Source: Janthinobacterium sp. BJB426
GTDB lineage: Bacteria > Pseudomonadota > Gammaproteobacteria > Burkholderiales > Burkholderiaceae_D
Direction: 5' to 3'
Length of the DNA: 64,000 nt
NCBI RefSeq assembly: GCF_002735705.1
Contig: NZ_PDZL01000003.1
Span: forward strand, 62,001-126,000
The notes beneath the pieces are model-generated. The model had not been told where the DNA came from. It did not search any database and was given only the letters and a program-made list of their open reading frames with translations. Of this stretch, positions 46,783 through 57,839 are shown in pieces (the stretch's first letter is position 1; each line of letters starts with the position of its first letter). The position numbers and the translations under genes are program-made.

Positions 46783-47655
46783 ATGCTGCAACGCTGGAGA
46801 CGTCCGCCGTACCGCCTGAGCATTCTGGCCTGTCTGGGGGCCGCCGCACTCGCTTCCCTGCACGCCGGATACGCCGCCGGGCCGATGCTGCTGGATGGCA
46901 CGCCCTCCCCCTTGATGCTGGCCTGCGCCATCCTGCTCGCTGCGCTGGCGCTGCTGCTGTGGCGCCAGCACCGCCTGGCGCTGCGCCTGCAGGCGCTGGA
47001 ACAGCTGCGCGCCGAGGCCGAACAGGCGCGCGCGCAGGAACGCCTGCGCATCGGGCGCGACATCCACGACGACCTGGGCCAGCATCTGCTGACCCTGAAA
47101 TTCGACCTGGCCATGCTGCAGACCAGCACGCATGACGCGGCGCCCTTGCTGGCGCGGCAACTGGCCGTGATGGCGCGCAATGTCGACCTCAGCATCGCTG
47201 CGCTGCGCTGCGTCATCCACGACCTGCGCCCGCCCGCCCTCGACGCGGGCCTGCAAGCGGCGTGCGACGACTTGCTGGCGGACTTCAAGCGTACCACGGG
47301 CATCGCTTGCAGCTGCGATTACCGGCTCGACGCGGCCGCCGGCAGCGCGCACGGCCCCCTGCTGTACCACGCGCTGCAGGAAGCGCTCGCGAATATCGCC
47401 CGCCATGCGCGCGCCACGCATGTCCAGCTGAGCCTGCAACAAACGGGCGCCACCCTGGCCTGCAGCATCAGCGACGACGGCGTCGGGCTGTCGGGCTCGC
47501 CGCCGCGACTCGGTTGCGGCCTGTCCGGCATGCATGAGCGCGTGGCAGCCGCCGGCGGCAGCCTGCACATCGAAAGCCAAATCGACACCGGCACCACCTT
47601 GCGCGTGTCGCTGCCCCTGCCGGACTGCCACGACGAAGCGATGGCGCATCGCTGA
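46783..47655 (+). CDS. NarL-partner type sensor histidine kinase (HisKA_3)
   Basis: A 290-residue kinase with two transmembrane helices near the N-terminus (about residues 10-30 and 43-62) and no periplasmic domain of note. A coiled coil follows, then the dimerisation/phosphorylation box ERLRIGRDIHDDLGQHLLTL with the phosphorylatable His, and a HATPase domain (HALQEALANIARHA, ISDDGVGL, GCGLSGMHERVAA). The start was set at ATG 46783 after GGGAGG; a TTG at 46768 and ATG at 46777 are alternatives. The partner regulator is not adjacent; the next gene is a diguanylate cyclase. Confidence 0.87.
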   Translation: MLQRWRRPPYRLSILACLGAAALASLHAGYAAGPMLLDGTPSPLMLACAILLAALALLLWRQHRLALRLQALEQLRAEAEQARAQERLRIGRDIHDDLGQHLLTLKFDLAMLQTSTHDAAPLLARQLAVMARNVDLSIAALRCVIHDLRPPALDAGLQAACDDLLADFKRTTGIACSCDYRLDAAAGSAHGPLLYHALQEALANIARHARATHVQLSLQQTGATLACSISDDGVGLSGSPPRLGCGLSGMHERVAAAGGSLHIESQIDTGTTLRVSLPLPDCHDEAMAHR

Positions 47656-47744
47656 AAATATTGCTCAATATCAACATCTCCTGTCTCGCTGCGCTGCATC
47701 ATGGCCAGCGAGCCAGCCCCATTCACCCCAAGAAGGATGTTTAC

Positions 47745-48731
47745 ATGCCGGATAGCCATGCACATGCCAGCGCATCGCCCTGCGATGCAGCCCAGGGTTT
47801 TGCCGTCAAAATGATGGAATTGCTGGTCGTGCCCACCTTTGTCCTCGACGTGCATGGCCAGGTGATGATCTGGAACCGCGCCTGCGAACAGCTGACGGGC
47901 GTGCCGGCGGCCGAAGTGCTGCGCACGCGCGAGCCGGGCCGCTGCTTCTACAACGACGAGCGCCCCACCCTGGCCGACCTGCTGCTGACCGGGCGCGGCG
48001 GCGACATGCGCGCGCTGCATGCACAGCAGCAATATCGCAGCAGCACGGGCAACAATCTGTGCGCGGAAAACTGGTGCGACATGCCGCGCACGGGGCGGCG
48101 GCGCTACCTGGCCGTCGATGCCAGCCCCATCTATGGCAATCACGGCGAACTGATCGCCGTCGTCGAAACCCTGCGCGACATGACAGATGAAAAACGCGCG
48201 CACGTGGAACTGGAACGCCTGGCCACGCGCGACGGCCTGACGGGCTTGGCAAACCGGCGCTGCTTCGACGATACCATCCTGGCCGAGTGGCAGCGCGCCC
48301 AGCGTCAAAGCCAGCCCCTGTCGCTGCTGATGGTCGACGTCGACAATTTCAAGGAGTATAACGATAGCCACGGCCACCAGGGCGGCGACCTGTGCCTGCG
48401 CAAGGTGGCCGGCGCCGTGGCCAGCGAAATGCGCACGAACGACCTGGTGGCCCGCTATGGCGGCGAAGAATTTGCCGTCATCCTGCCGAACCAGTCGCTC
48501 AAGGGCGCGGCCATCGTGGCCGAACGCATCCGCCAGCGCGTGGAGCGGCTGCAACTGCCGCGCAAGCGCCCCGATGGCGCCTGCGTTACCGTCAGCATCG
48601 GCGCCGCCACGGCCCTGCCCGGTGCAGGCACGGAACTGGGGCAGCTGATCCACACGGCCGACTGCGCCCTGTACCGCGCCAAGCACCTGGGCCGCAACCG
48701 CATCAGCCTGCCGGAAACGACGCTGACGTAA
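47745..48731 (+). CDS. PAS-GGDEF diguanylate cyclase
   Basis: A 328-residue cytosolic cyclase that makes c-di-GMP. The PAS domain spans about residues 18-145 (VPTFVLDVHGQVMIWNRACEQLTG), with LRDMTDEKRAHVELERLA as the signalling helix. The GGDEF domain (155-325) has DGLTGLANRR, LLMVDVDNFKEYND, GHQGGD and the active-site RYGGEEFAVILP. Four extra Cys in the PAS insert (RCFYND, LCAENWCDM) could bind a ligand or metal. AAGAAGGA precedes the ATG; it lies 89 bases after the kinase gene. Confidence 0.92.
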   Translation: MPDSHAHASASPCDAAQGFAVKMMELLVVPTFVLDVHGQVMIWNRACEQLTGVPAAEVLRTREPGRCFYNDERPTLADLLLTGRGGDMRALHAQQQYRSSTGNNLCAENWCDMPRTGRRRYLAVDASPIYGNHGELIAVVETLRDMTDEKRAHVELERLATRDGLTGLANRRCFDDTILAEWQRAQRQSQPLSLLMVDVDNFKEYNDSHGHQGGDLCLRKVAGAVASEMRTNDLVARYGGEEFAVILPNQSLKGAAIVAERIRQRVERLQLPRKRPDGACVTVSIGAATALPGAGTELGQLIHTADCALYRAKHLGRNRISLPETTLT

Positions 48732-48755
48732 GCAGCAAATACGCGTCCAAGTAAC

Positions 48756-48784
48756 ACGACCAAATTTGGCGTATATTTGGTCGT
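48756..48784. promoter_or_regulatory. Operator-like inverted repeat of the toxin-antitoxin pair
   Basis: ACGACCAAAT (48756-48765) and ATTTGGTCGT (48775-48784) are perfect 10-bp inverted arms 9 bases apart; CCAAATTTGG at 48760-48769 is itself a palindrome. It is placed 28 bases before the antitoxin start, as expected for autoregulation by antitoxin-toxin complexes. Confidence 0.8.
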
Positions 48785-48812
48785 CTCGCAGTTTGTCTCA
48801 TTCGGAGCCGCC

Positions 48813-49100
48813 ATGAACCTCAAGGAACGCATCAAACCGATCTCCTATCTCAAGGCCAATACGACGGAAATCGTCAACAGCTTTGACGCTGGCCAGGATG
48901 AGCCCATCATCATCACGCAAAATGGCGAGGCGAAGATGGTCGTGCTGTCCATGCACGCCTACCAGGAAGGCAAGCGGCAAGCGCGGCAGATGCAGGAACA
49001 GCATGCGTTCATGAAGCTGATCGCCATGGGCAACCAGGAAATCGCGCGCGGCGACGTGGTGTCCGAAGAAGACTTCCTGTCCAGCCTTGACCAGGCTTGA
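48813..49100 (+). CDS. Type II antitoxin, Phd/YefM family
   Basis: A 95-residue antitoxin. The N-terminal Phd/YefM DNA-binding fold is clear: ISYLKANTTEIVNSF, EPIIITQNGEAKMVVLSMHAYQE. The C-terminal half (from about 60) is the helical toxin-binding tail. It should bind the operator upstream and neutralise the following toxin; the genes are 1 base apart. The frame extends upstream to 48777 but the motif starts at MNLKER. Confidence 0.9.
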   Translation: MNLKERIKPISYLKANTTEIVNSFDAGQDEPIIITQNGEAKMVVLSMHAYQEGKRQARQMQEQHAFMKLIAMGNQEIARGDVVSEEDFLSSLDQA

Positions 49101-49101
49101 G

Positions 49102-49434
49102 ATGGCGCGCATCGTCGTGCTGAACAGCGCGCAAGCCGATTTCAATGAACTGCGCAGCGACTTCAAGGCGCGCCACACGGCCGCCGCCCAGGCGCAGTTC
49201 ACCGCCGCTTTCCGGCAATTATTCGCTGATCTGAAAGCCTTTCCCGACAGCGAGACGCCCGTCGAGGCTGCCCGCGAAGTCGGCATGGATGTGCGGCAAC
49301 GCCTGTGCGAGGATATCCGCGTGATCTACCATCACGACCGTGCGCACGGCAGCGTGTACATCCGCATGTTCCTGCCCACCCGGCGCGATTTTCTCAGCCA
49401 TCTCACGACGCGCATTCTGCGGCCCGACTTTTAG
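49102..49434 (+). CDS. Type II toxin, RelE/ParE family
   Basis: A 110-residue RelE/ParE-fold toxin: VVLNSAQADFNELRSDFKAR, FRQLFADLKAFPDSETPV, LCEDIRVIYHHDRAHGSVYIRMFLP. RelE members cleave ribosome-bound mRNA and ParE members poison gyrase; the sequence alone does not settle which. The start is ATG 49102, immediately after the antitoxin stop. Confidence 0.9.
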   Translation: MARIVVLNSAQADFNELRSDFKARHTAAAQAQFTAAFRQLFADLKAFPDSETPVEAAREVGMDVRQRLCEDIRVIYHHDRAHGSVYIRMFLPTRRDFLSHLTTRILRPDF

Positions 49435-49510
49435 CCCCTATGCAGGGCGGCGTGAATATTCTATGCTGCGGCGTTGCACTTTCCACATTCCAAGAAAAGA
49501 AGGAGCCTTC

Positions 49511-52387
<2,877 letters not shown>

Positions 52388-52395
52388 GTTTGTGC

Positions 52396-52446
52396 CAGAT
52401 CAACCTCGTCCGACGCAGCTTGCCGGATGAGGTTGATCTGTTCTTT
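52396..52446 (+). terminator. Intrinsic terminator after the M16 peptidase gene
   Basis: CAGATCAACCTC / GAGGTTGATCTG plus five more pairs gives a 17-bp stem with an 11-base loop, followed by TTCTTT. Confidence 0.85.
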
Positions 52447-52572
52447 GGCCCGGCCAAACCCGCCTTCAGTCCGCCAATCCCGGCCTTGGTCGGAAAGTAG
52501 CATCTTGGCAATCTGGTTATCCGCATACTGTTTTTCGACTCTTCCCGAGCGAAAACCACGACAAGGATAGCC

Positions 52573-54918
52573 ATGCACCTGTTCCCTCCCCACCTTTACG
52601 CCACCTGCGTCCTCGCTGTTGCCGCCCTGCCGGGCACCCTGTACGCGCAAACGCCGGCCCTCGCCGGACAGTGGCAATTCCAGACTGCGACGGGCACGAC
52701 CACGACAAATGGCGTCGAGGCCGACCTGATCGACACGGGCATACTCGACATTACCGAAGAGCAAGACGGCCTGCGCGCGACGATCGCGTGGCTCGACGAA
52801 CGTGGCCAGCTCACGCCGCCGCGCACGGTGCATGGCACCGCCGGCCCCGCCGGTACCGCCGGCACCATCTTCCGGCACAGCGGCAAGCGCGTCAGCACCG
52901 GGCGCAACGGCAAGGAGGTCAGCACCGACGTGACGATACGCTGGACCTTGCACGCCAAGGGCGACGTGCTGAGCGGCGAACGCCTGGTCGAAACCGATGA
53001 GAACGAACCCAAGCCCGTGAGCGGCAGGCGGCTCCAGCAGCGCTATGTGCCGCCGGTACTGCCACCCGCAGCAGCACCGTCAGGCGCCGCCGCGCGCGGC
53101 CCTTCCACGCCGGCCGAGCGCGCGCGCGTGGTGCAGATGGCAACAGAGGCGCAGCGCAATCCCCTGGCAGTGCAACAGCGCGACGGCGCCTGGCTAACAG
53201 AATGGATCGAGGCAATTCCCGACTTCACGCTACCGGCCAGTGCGCTGGAAAGCTGGCTCTCCATCGCCAGCCAGGCGACTATCCGCGAGGCGATGGTGTT
53301 TCAATACCTGGCCAGCGTGATGACCTTCCAGATCGAACACCCGGAGCAGGCCGGACAGCAGAGCGCCAGCGACCTGGCGGGAATGCAGGGCGTGCTGCGC
53401 GCCTATGAAACCCTGCTGCGCCAGGATAAGCTGCACCGTTCCGCCAAGCTGGACGCGGCGCAGGCGGCGCGCCAGCACGACAGGCTGCCCGCCTTCCTGG
53501 CCACGCTGTCCGGCAGGAATGCCGTCACCCAGCCTGCATCATCGCCATCGGGCGACGCCACGGCGCGCCGGATTGTGGCGCTGGGCACCAGCGAGCCGCG
53601 CGCGATGGACTGGCTCGACATCCTCAGCAACCGCTTCGGCGGCCGCATGGCCGGCAGCGACGCCTACACGCATGCGGCGCAATGGACGCGTGGGCAACTG
53701 CAGCAATGGGGCGTGCACGCCGTGCTGGAAGAGGCAGGCAGGATGCCCGTCGGCTTCAACCGCGGTCCCGGGTCAGGCAAGATGCTGGCGCCCCAGGAAC
53801 AGCCCCTGCGCCTGGCGACGCCTGCCTACTCGGCCGGCACGCGTGGCGTGCAGCAGGGACTGGCAATCGTGGGGCCGGCCACCGTGGAAGAGGCACAGCA
53901 GCGCGCCGCGCAATTCAAGGGAAAATGGGTGCTGATCGGCGGCGAAAACGGGGGCGGCGGGCGCGATGGCAGCGCCATTCACCAGCCCAGGGCCATCACC
54001 CGCGTGCTGATGGCCGCCGGCGCCCTCGGCACCCTTCAGTCCGGCGAAGAACCGCTGTATGCCGCCAGCGCCGCGCCCGCCACCTGGGCAACCCTGCCGA
54101 CCTTGCCCGACATCAAGCTGGCCGCGCCACAGTACACGGACATGCGCCAGCGCCTGGCGCGCGGCGAAGCCGTCACCCTGGAGTTTGACATCCGCAACTG
54201 GTTCTATCCTGGCCCGGTGACGTATCACAACGTCGTGGCCCGTATTCCCGGCACGGACAAGCCTGAGGAAATCGTGCTGATCGGCGCCCACCTCGACAGC
54301 TATGACGGCGGCACGGGCGCGGCCGACAATGGCGGCGGCGTGTCCACCATGCTCGAAGCGATGCGCCTGCTGGCGCTATCGGAAGCGAAGCCGCGCCGCA
54401 CCATCATGTTTGTCGCCTTCGGCGCGGAGGAAATCGGCCGCAAGGGATCGTTCGCGTTCGCCGAGCGGCATGCGGGTGAATTGAAGAATATCGTCATGAT
54501 GCTCAACCGCGACGGCCGGCCTGGCGCCATCGACGGCATCGCGATTCCCACAGCCTGGCAACCCGTGTTTGGCCGGGTCGAACGGGCGCTGCAAGACGTC
54601 CACCCCGTGTTCGGCTTTGCCGCGAGCATCAATGACGTGCCGCGCGATGCCAGCAAGGCGATGCATGCGCGGGCAGGCAGCGATGACGCCGTCTTCAGCC
54701 TGCATGGCGTGCCGACGCCGAAATTTACCGTGCTCGGCGAATTCGACTATGCGCGCGTGCATCACACGCTGCTCGACACGTATGACAACGTGCTGCCCTT
54801 CAGCGCGGCGCAGCAATACTCGGCCATCGCCATCGCCTTGAGCGCGTACGAAGTCGCGAACGCGCCGGAAGCGATCAGCAGGAAAGGCTATTATCGCGCC
54901 GCAAAAGCGGCACAGTAG
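52573..54918 (+). CDS. M28-family metallopeptidase with a long N-terminal region
   Basis: A 781-residue exported protein with a Sec signal (residues 1-25, cut near LYAQT). Residues 30-160 form a beta-rich domain of unknown type, and 175-310 a helical segment. The M28 part begins near 330, with a PA-like insert (QQGLAIVGPATVEEAQ...KGKWVLIGGEN). The catalytic domain has zinc ligands in LIGAHLDSYDGGTGAADNGGG, FGAEEIGRKGS and the late HHTLLDTYDNVLPF. It should be a secreted aminopeptidase or carboxypeptidase-like enzyme. The start fits the signal. Confidence 0.88.
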   Translation: MHLFPPHLYATCVLAVAALPGTLYAQTPALAGQWQFQTATGTTTTNGVEADLIDTGILDITEEQDGLRATIAWLDERGQLTPPRTVHGTAGPAGTAGTIFRHSGKRVSTGRNGKEVSTDVTIRWTLHAKGDVLSGERLVETDENEPKPVSGRRLQQRYVPPVLPPAAAPSGAAARGPSTPAERARVVQMATEAQRNPLAVQQRDGAWLTEWIEAIPDFTLPASALESWLSIASQATIREAMVFQYLASVMTFQIEHPEQAGQQSASDLAGMQGVLRAYETLLRQDKLHRSAKLDAAQAARQHDRLPAFLATLSGRNAVTQPASSPSGDATARRIVALGTSEPRAMDWLDILSNRFGGRMAGSDAYTHAAQWTRGQLQQWGVHAVLEEAGRMPVGFNRGPGSGKMLAPQEQPLRLATPAYSAGTRGVQQGLAIVGPATVEEAQQRAAQFKGKWVLIGGENGGGGRDGSAIHQPRAITRVLMAAGALGTLQSGEEPLYAASAAPATWATLPTLPDIKLAAPQYTDMRQRLARGEAVTLEFDIRNWFYPGPVTYHNVVARIPGTDKPEEIVLIGAHLDSYDGGTGAADNGGGVSTMLEAMRLLALSEAKPRRTIMFVAFGAEEIGRKGSFAFAERHAGELKNIVMMLNRDGRPGAIDGIAIPTAWQPVFGRVERALQDVHPVFGFAASINDVPRDASKAMHARAGSDDAVFSLHGVPTPKFTVLGEFDYARVHHTLLDTYDNVLPFSAAQQYSAIAIALSAYEVANAPEAISRKGYYRAAKAAQ

Positions 54919-54933
54919 GCTTCCCCGCCAGCG

Positions 54934-55188
54934 TCACTCGAAGGGATTGGCCACCGACGTCACTTCGGGCGGCGGCAGCTGGTCGGGCAGCTCCTGCTTT
55001 TCCAGCTGGGCGACCACGTCGGCCAGCAGTTTTTGCAGCTGTTTCGCCAGGGCCAGGCCCGGCTTGTCCAGGGTCAGGTCGATGTCGCCGCTGATGCTGA
55101 TGCGGTCGATGCGGTTTTCGATGCTCAGGTTGCCAATCTCCAGCACATCGCTTTCATTGGCATACGGGACGAATTTCTTTGCGCACAT
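54934..55188 (-). CDS. Small protein of unknown function
   Basis: An 84-residue soluble protein: a short beta region (LEIGNLSIENRIDRISISGDID) followed by a helix (LAKQLQKLLADVVAQLEKQ) and a Pro-rich end. The family looks conserved in style but I cannot name it. It is 24 bases downstream of the nuclease gene and may be cotranscribed with it; AAAGGAAATC precedes the ATG. Confidence 0.65.
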   Translation of the reverse strand: MCAKKFVPYANESDVLEIGNLSIENRIDRISISGDIDLTLDKPGLALAKQLQKLLADVVAQLEKQELPDQLPPPEVTSVANPFE

Positions 55189-55212
55189 GGGATTTCCTTT
55201 TCGACGGTCTTG

Positions 55213-55998
55213 TTATTTCCTGGACTTGCTATTGATCTTGGGCAAACTCAGCATGCGCAGTTTTTGCTGGCGCGTCAGCGACGGTAACAGATCGATGCCT
55301 ATCCTGTCTTCCAGTTGCGCAATGCTCAGCACTTCATACGTCTTGGTGTCGACGTTTGCTATGAAGTAGGCGGCGCCGGCGCGTTGGCGCGGGCTGTACA
55401 CGGCCTTGTACAAATGGCTGGGCACGATGACTCTTCCCACCTTGCGCAGGTTGCCGCCAATAAAAGCCGGCCCCGTGATCACGTACAGATCGCCCTCTTT
55501 CTTCGCCATCTTGCGCACGGCGCCTTCAATGCCGGCCCATACATAGCGGTTGTTGCGCGCATCCTGCGGCACCATGTTGGCCAGGGTAAAGCTGTCACGC
55601 TGGCTCTGGCGGTCCGGCATGTCGCCGTTGGGCGCCATATGGCCACGGTCGAAGCCGCTGCGCGCATAGTCGGCCAGTTCCGCGCGCTGGGCGGCGGGCA
55701 GCTTGCGTTCGGCATGGAAGGAATTTTCGCGCGACAAATCCTGCGCCGCTTCGAGGTTGTTCGCCGTCAAGTGCTCAGCCGACCACAGCGGCGTGCGCGT
55801 GATACCCGAGTGCATCACGCCAAACACGTTGTAGCACAGCTCTTTCGTCGCCACATCCAGCTTGGGGTTGGTGATTTCCGGCTTGCGGCCATCGACGTAA
55901 TGGGCGGGACAGGCATCGGCATGGGCCAGGTTCGCGGCAAAGGCGGAAGCCAGCAAGCCGCACGCCAGGGTCAGCCTGGCGATCGATCGTTGAATCAT
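55213..55998 (-). CDS. Exported DNA/RNA non-specific endonuclease (NucA family)
   Basis: A 261-residue nuclease with a Sec signal (residues 1-27, cut near AHADA). The beta-beta-alpha-metal active site is SGFDRGHMAPNGDM (catalytic His in DRGH), with the metal-binding Asn in the following ANMVPQDARNNRYVW stretch. It should degrade nucleic acids in the periplasm or outside the cell. A C-terminal basic extension (KLRMLSLPKINSKSRK) is present. No immunity gene is obvious; the small gene 24 bases downstream is acidic but not recognisable as an inhibitor. Confidence 0.92.
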   Translation of the reverse strand: MIQRSIARLTLACGLLASAFAANLAHADACPAHYVDGRKPEITNPKLDVATKELCYNVFGVMHSGITRTPLWSAEHLTANNLEAAQDLSRENSFHAERKLPAAQRAELADYARSGFDRGHMAPNGDMPDRQSQRDSFTLANMVPQDARNNRYVWAGIEGAVRKMAKKEGDLYVITGPAFIGGNLRKVGRVIVPSHLYKAVYSPRQRAGAAYFIANVDTKTYEVLSIAQLEDRIGIDLLPSLTRQQKLRMLSLPKINSKSRK

Positions 55999-56204
55999 AT
56001 TTACCTAATTGAAATCTTTGCAGGCCAGCATTCTAGCGGACACGGGCCCCCTTCCACAATCCTGCCGTGCGCCCCTGTGCCAGGCCGCATGCGGCCCTGC
56101 CACGCGCTGGCGCAAATAAAGGCCAACAGGCCGCGCACAGCCATTCATATCTGCTAAGATTGCCTTGATTCGTTCGCATCGACCATTCAAGATTTGGAGA
56201 GCAT

Positions 56205-56732
56205 ATGATCAAAAAAACCCTGCTGCTGATCGTTGTCGTCGTCGCCGCCATCCTCGGCTATGCCACCACCAAGCCCGACACCTTCAGTGTCCAGCGCGAA
56301 ATCACCATCAAGGCACCGCCCGAGAAAATCGCCGCCCTGATCACGGACTTCCACTACTGGGCCGCCTGGTCGCCGTGGGAAAAGCTCGATCCGGCCATGC
56401 GCCGCACGTTTTCGGGGCCGGCCAACGGCCTGGGCGCGCAGTATGCCTGGACGGGCAATGACAAGGTCGGCGCCGGCCGCATGGAAATCACGGAAGCAGC
56501 CCAGCCTGAGCGCACCGTCATCAAGCTGGACTTCCTGAAACCGTTCGAAAGCCATAACACCACCACGTTTACCATGACACAAGAAGGCGACAGCACCAAG
56601 GTGAACTGGACCATGACAGGCCCCAGCCCTTACGTCAGCAAGGTCATGACGGTCTTCGTCAGCATGGATACCATGATCGGCAAGGATTTTGACAAAGGCC
56701 TCAACAACCTGAAGGCGGCGGCCGAGCGCTAA
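56205..56732 (+). CDS. SRPBCC-fold protein with an N-terminal anchor
   Basis: A 175-residue protein with one N-terminal transmembrane helix (residues 4-20), then a START/SRPBCC lipid-binding fold: VQREITIKAPPEKIAALITDFHYWAAWSPWEK, written here as VQREITIKAPPEKIAA plus WAAWSPWEKLDP. The C-terminal helix is MIGKDFDKGLNNLKAAAE. Ligand unknown. A strong terminator follows, and the Phc-like operon converges from the other side. Confidence 0.87.
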   Translation: MIKKTLLLIVVVVAAILGYATTKPDTFSVQREITIKAPPEKIAALITDFHYWAAWSPWEKLDPAMRRTFSGPANGLGAQYAWTGNDKVGAGRMEITEAAQPERTVIKLDFLKPFESHNTTTFTMTQEGDSTKVNWTMTGPSPYVSKVMTVFVSMDTMIGKDFDKGLNNLKAAAER

Positions 56733-56750
56733 GCCCGCGCTACGCAAGCC

Positions 56751-56778
56751 AAAACAGGGCCCGCGCGGCCCTGTTTTT
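56751..56778. terminator. Bidirectional intrinsic terminator
   Basis: AAAACAGGGCC / GGCCCTGTTTT with a 5-base loop CGCGC, flanked by A- and T-runs. It serves the SRPBCC gene; the operon from the right ends about 50 bases further on. Confidence 0.9.
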
Positions 56779-56825
56779 CATGGTGCGCGCCCTTGCAGCG
56801 CGATCTGCGGCAAGGGAGCGCGCCG

Positions 56826-57839
56826 TCAGAACTGCTCGATCCAGGCCGCCAGGTGGTCCGGCGTGAGCGCCGGTTCAGCCTGCACTACCTTGCCCTGCAA
56901 ACCCAGTTCCGTCTTGCTCAGCTGCAAGGACCAGCCGCGGCGCGCCAGCCACAGCAAGCTGGCCAGCCAGAAGGAGTGGATGGCCGAGACCGGCGTGGTG
57001 GTCGGCGTTTCCAGGAATTCCGTCAGCAGCCGCCCATCGAGGAACAGCGCCGTGCCGCCCTGGTTTTGCAGGGCCGCGCCAAACACGGGCAGCAGCATGT
57101 CGATCGCCTGCTCCACGCCCCGTCCCGGATGTTCGCGCTCGAGCGTGTCGAGCTGCTGGCGCACAGCGGCGGCAAAGGCCGTGCCGCGGAAGGCTTCCGA
57201 ACTGACCAGGTCGGCATAATCCATCAACAGCCAGTCCGGCTCGGGCGGCGTGACGCCGGCCGTCAGAGCCGCCGACAGATACGCTTCCACGGGCAACTGC
57301 TGTTCCGGACCGGCCAGGCTGGCGCACAGGGCGTACAGGGTGCCGATGCGGTTGGCGACGGCTTGCCGCTGGCGCACCATCAACTTCTCGCGCAGCAACT
57401 GGGCGTGCTCATTGCGCAAGCGCGCCAGTTCCAGCGCCTGTTTCAATTCCATGCGCAGGGCCGCGATATCCCACGGCTTCTGGATGTAGCGGTGGATCTG
57501 CCCCTGGTTGACGGCTTCCACTGTGTGCTCGAGCTCGGAATACGCGGTGGTCAAAATGCGCACGATGTGCGGATGGCGGTCCCAGCAATATGACAGCAAC
57601 TCGTTGCCGTAGGCGCCAGGCATGCGCTGGTCCGACACCAGCACGGCGATGCGGTCGGCCTGCTCGTCGAGGATGCGCTTGCCCTCCTCGACCGAGGTGG
57701 CCGTCAGCACGTCGGCCAGCGGTGCGATGGCGCGCTGGAAGTATTTGAGGGCGTTGGCCTCGTCATCGACATAGAGTATCGTCGGCAAGCCTTGCGCCGA
57801 CTCACGCTGAGCCGGTAAACGCAGATTGGCGTCAATCAT
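56826..57839 (-). CDS. phcQ: PhcQ-like response regulator
   Basis: A 337-residue protein with an N-terminal receiver domain (residues 18-140: TILYVDDEANALKYFQRAIAP, phosphoacceptor Asp in VLVSDQRMPG, Lys in IQKPWD). It has a helical output region that is not a DNA-binding domain. Position and size match PhcQ, the last gene of the Ralstonia phcBSRQ operon, where it takes part in relaying the quorum signal to PhcA. It overlaps phcR by 8 bases. The phcQ name rests mainly on gene order and architecture. Confidence 0.8.
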   Translation of the reverse strand: MIDANLRLPAQRESAQGLPTILYVDDEANALKYFQRAIAPLADVLTATSVEEGKRILDEQADRIAVLVSDQRMPGAYGNELLSYCWDRHPHIVRILTTAYSELEHTVEAVNQGQIHRYIQKPWDIAALRMELKQALELARLRNEHAQLLREKLMVRQRQAVANRIGTLYALCASLAGPEQQLPVEAYLSAALTAGVTPPEPDWLLMDYADLVSSEAFRGTAFAAAVRQQLDTLEREHPGRGVEQAIDMLLPVFGAALQNQGGTALFLDGRLLTEFLETPTTTPVSAIHSFWLASLLWLARRGWSLQLSKTELGLQGKVVQAEPALTPDHLAAWIEQF

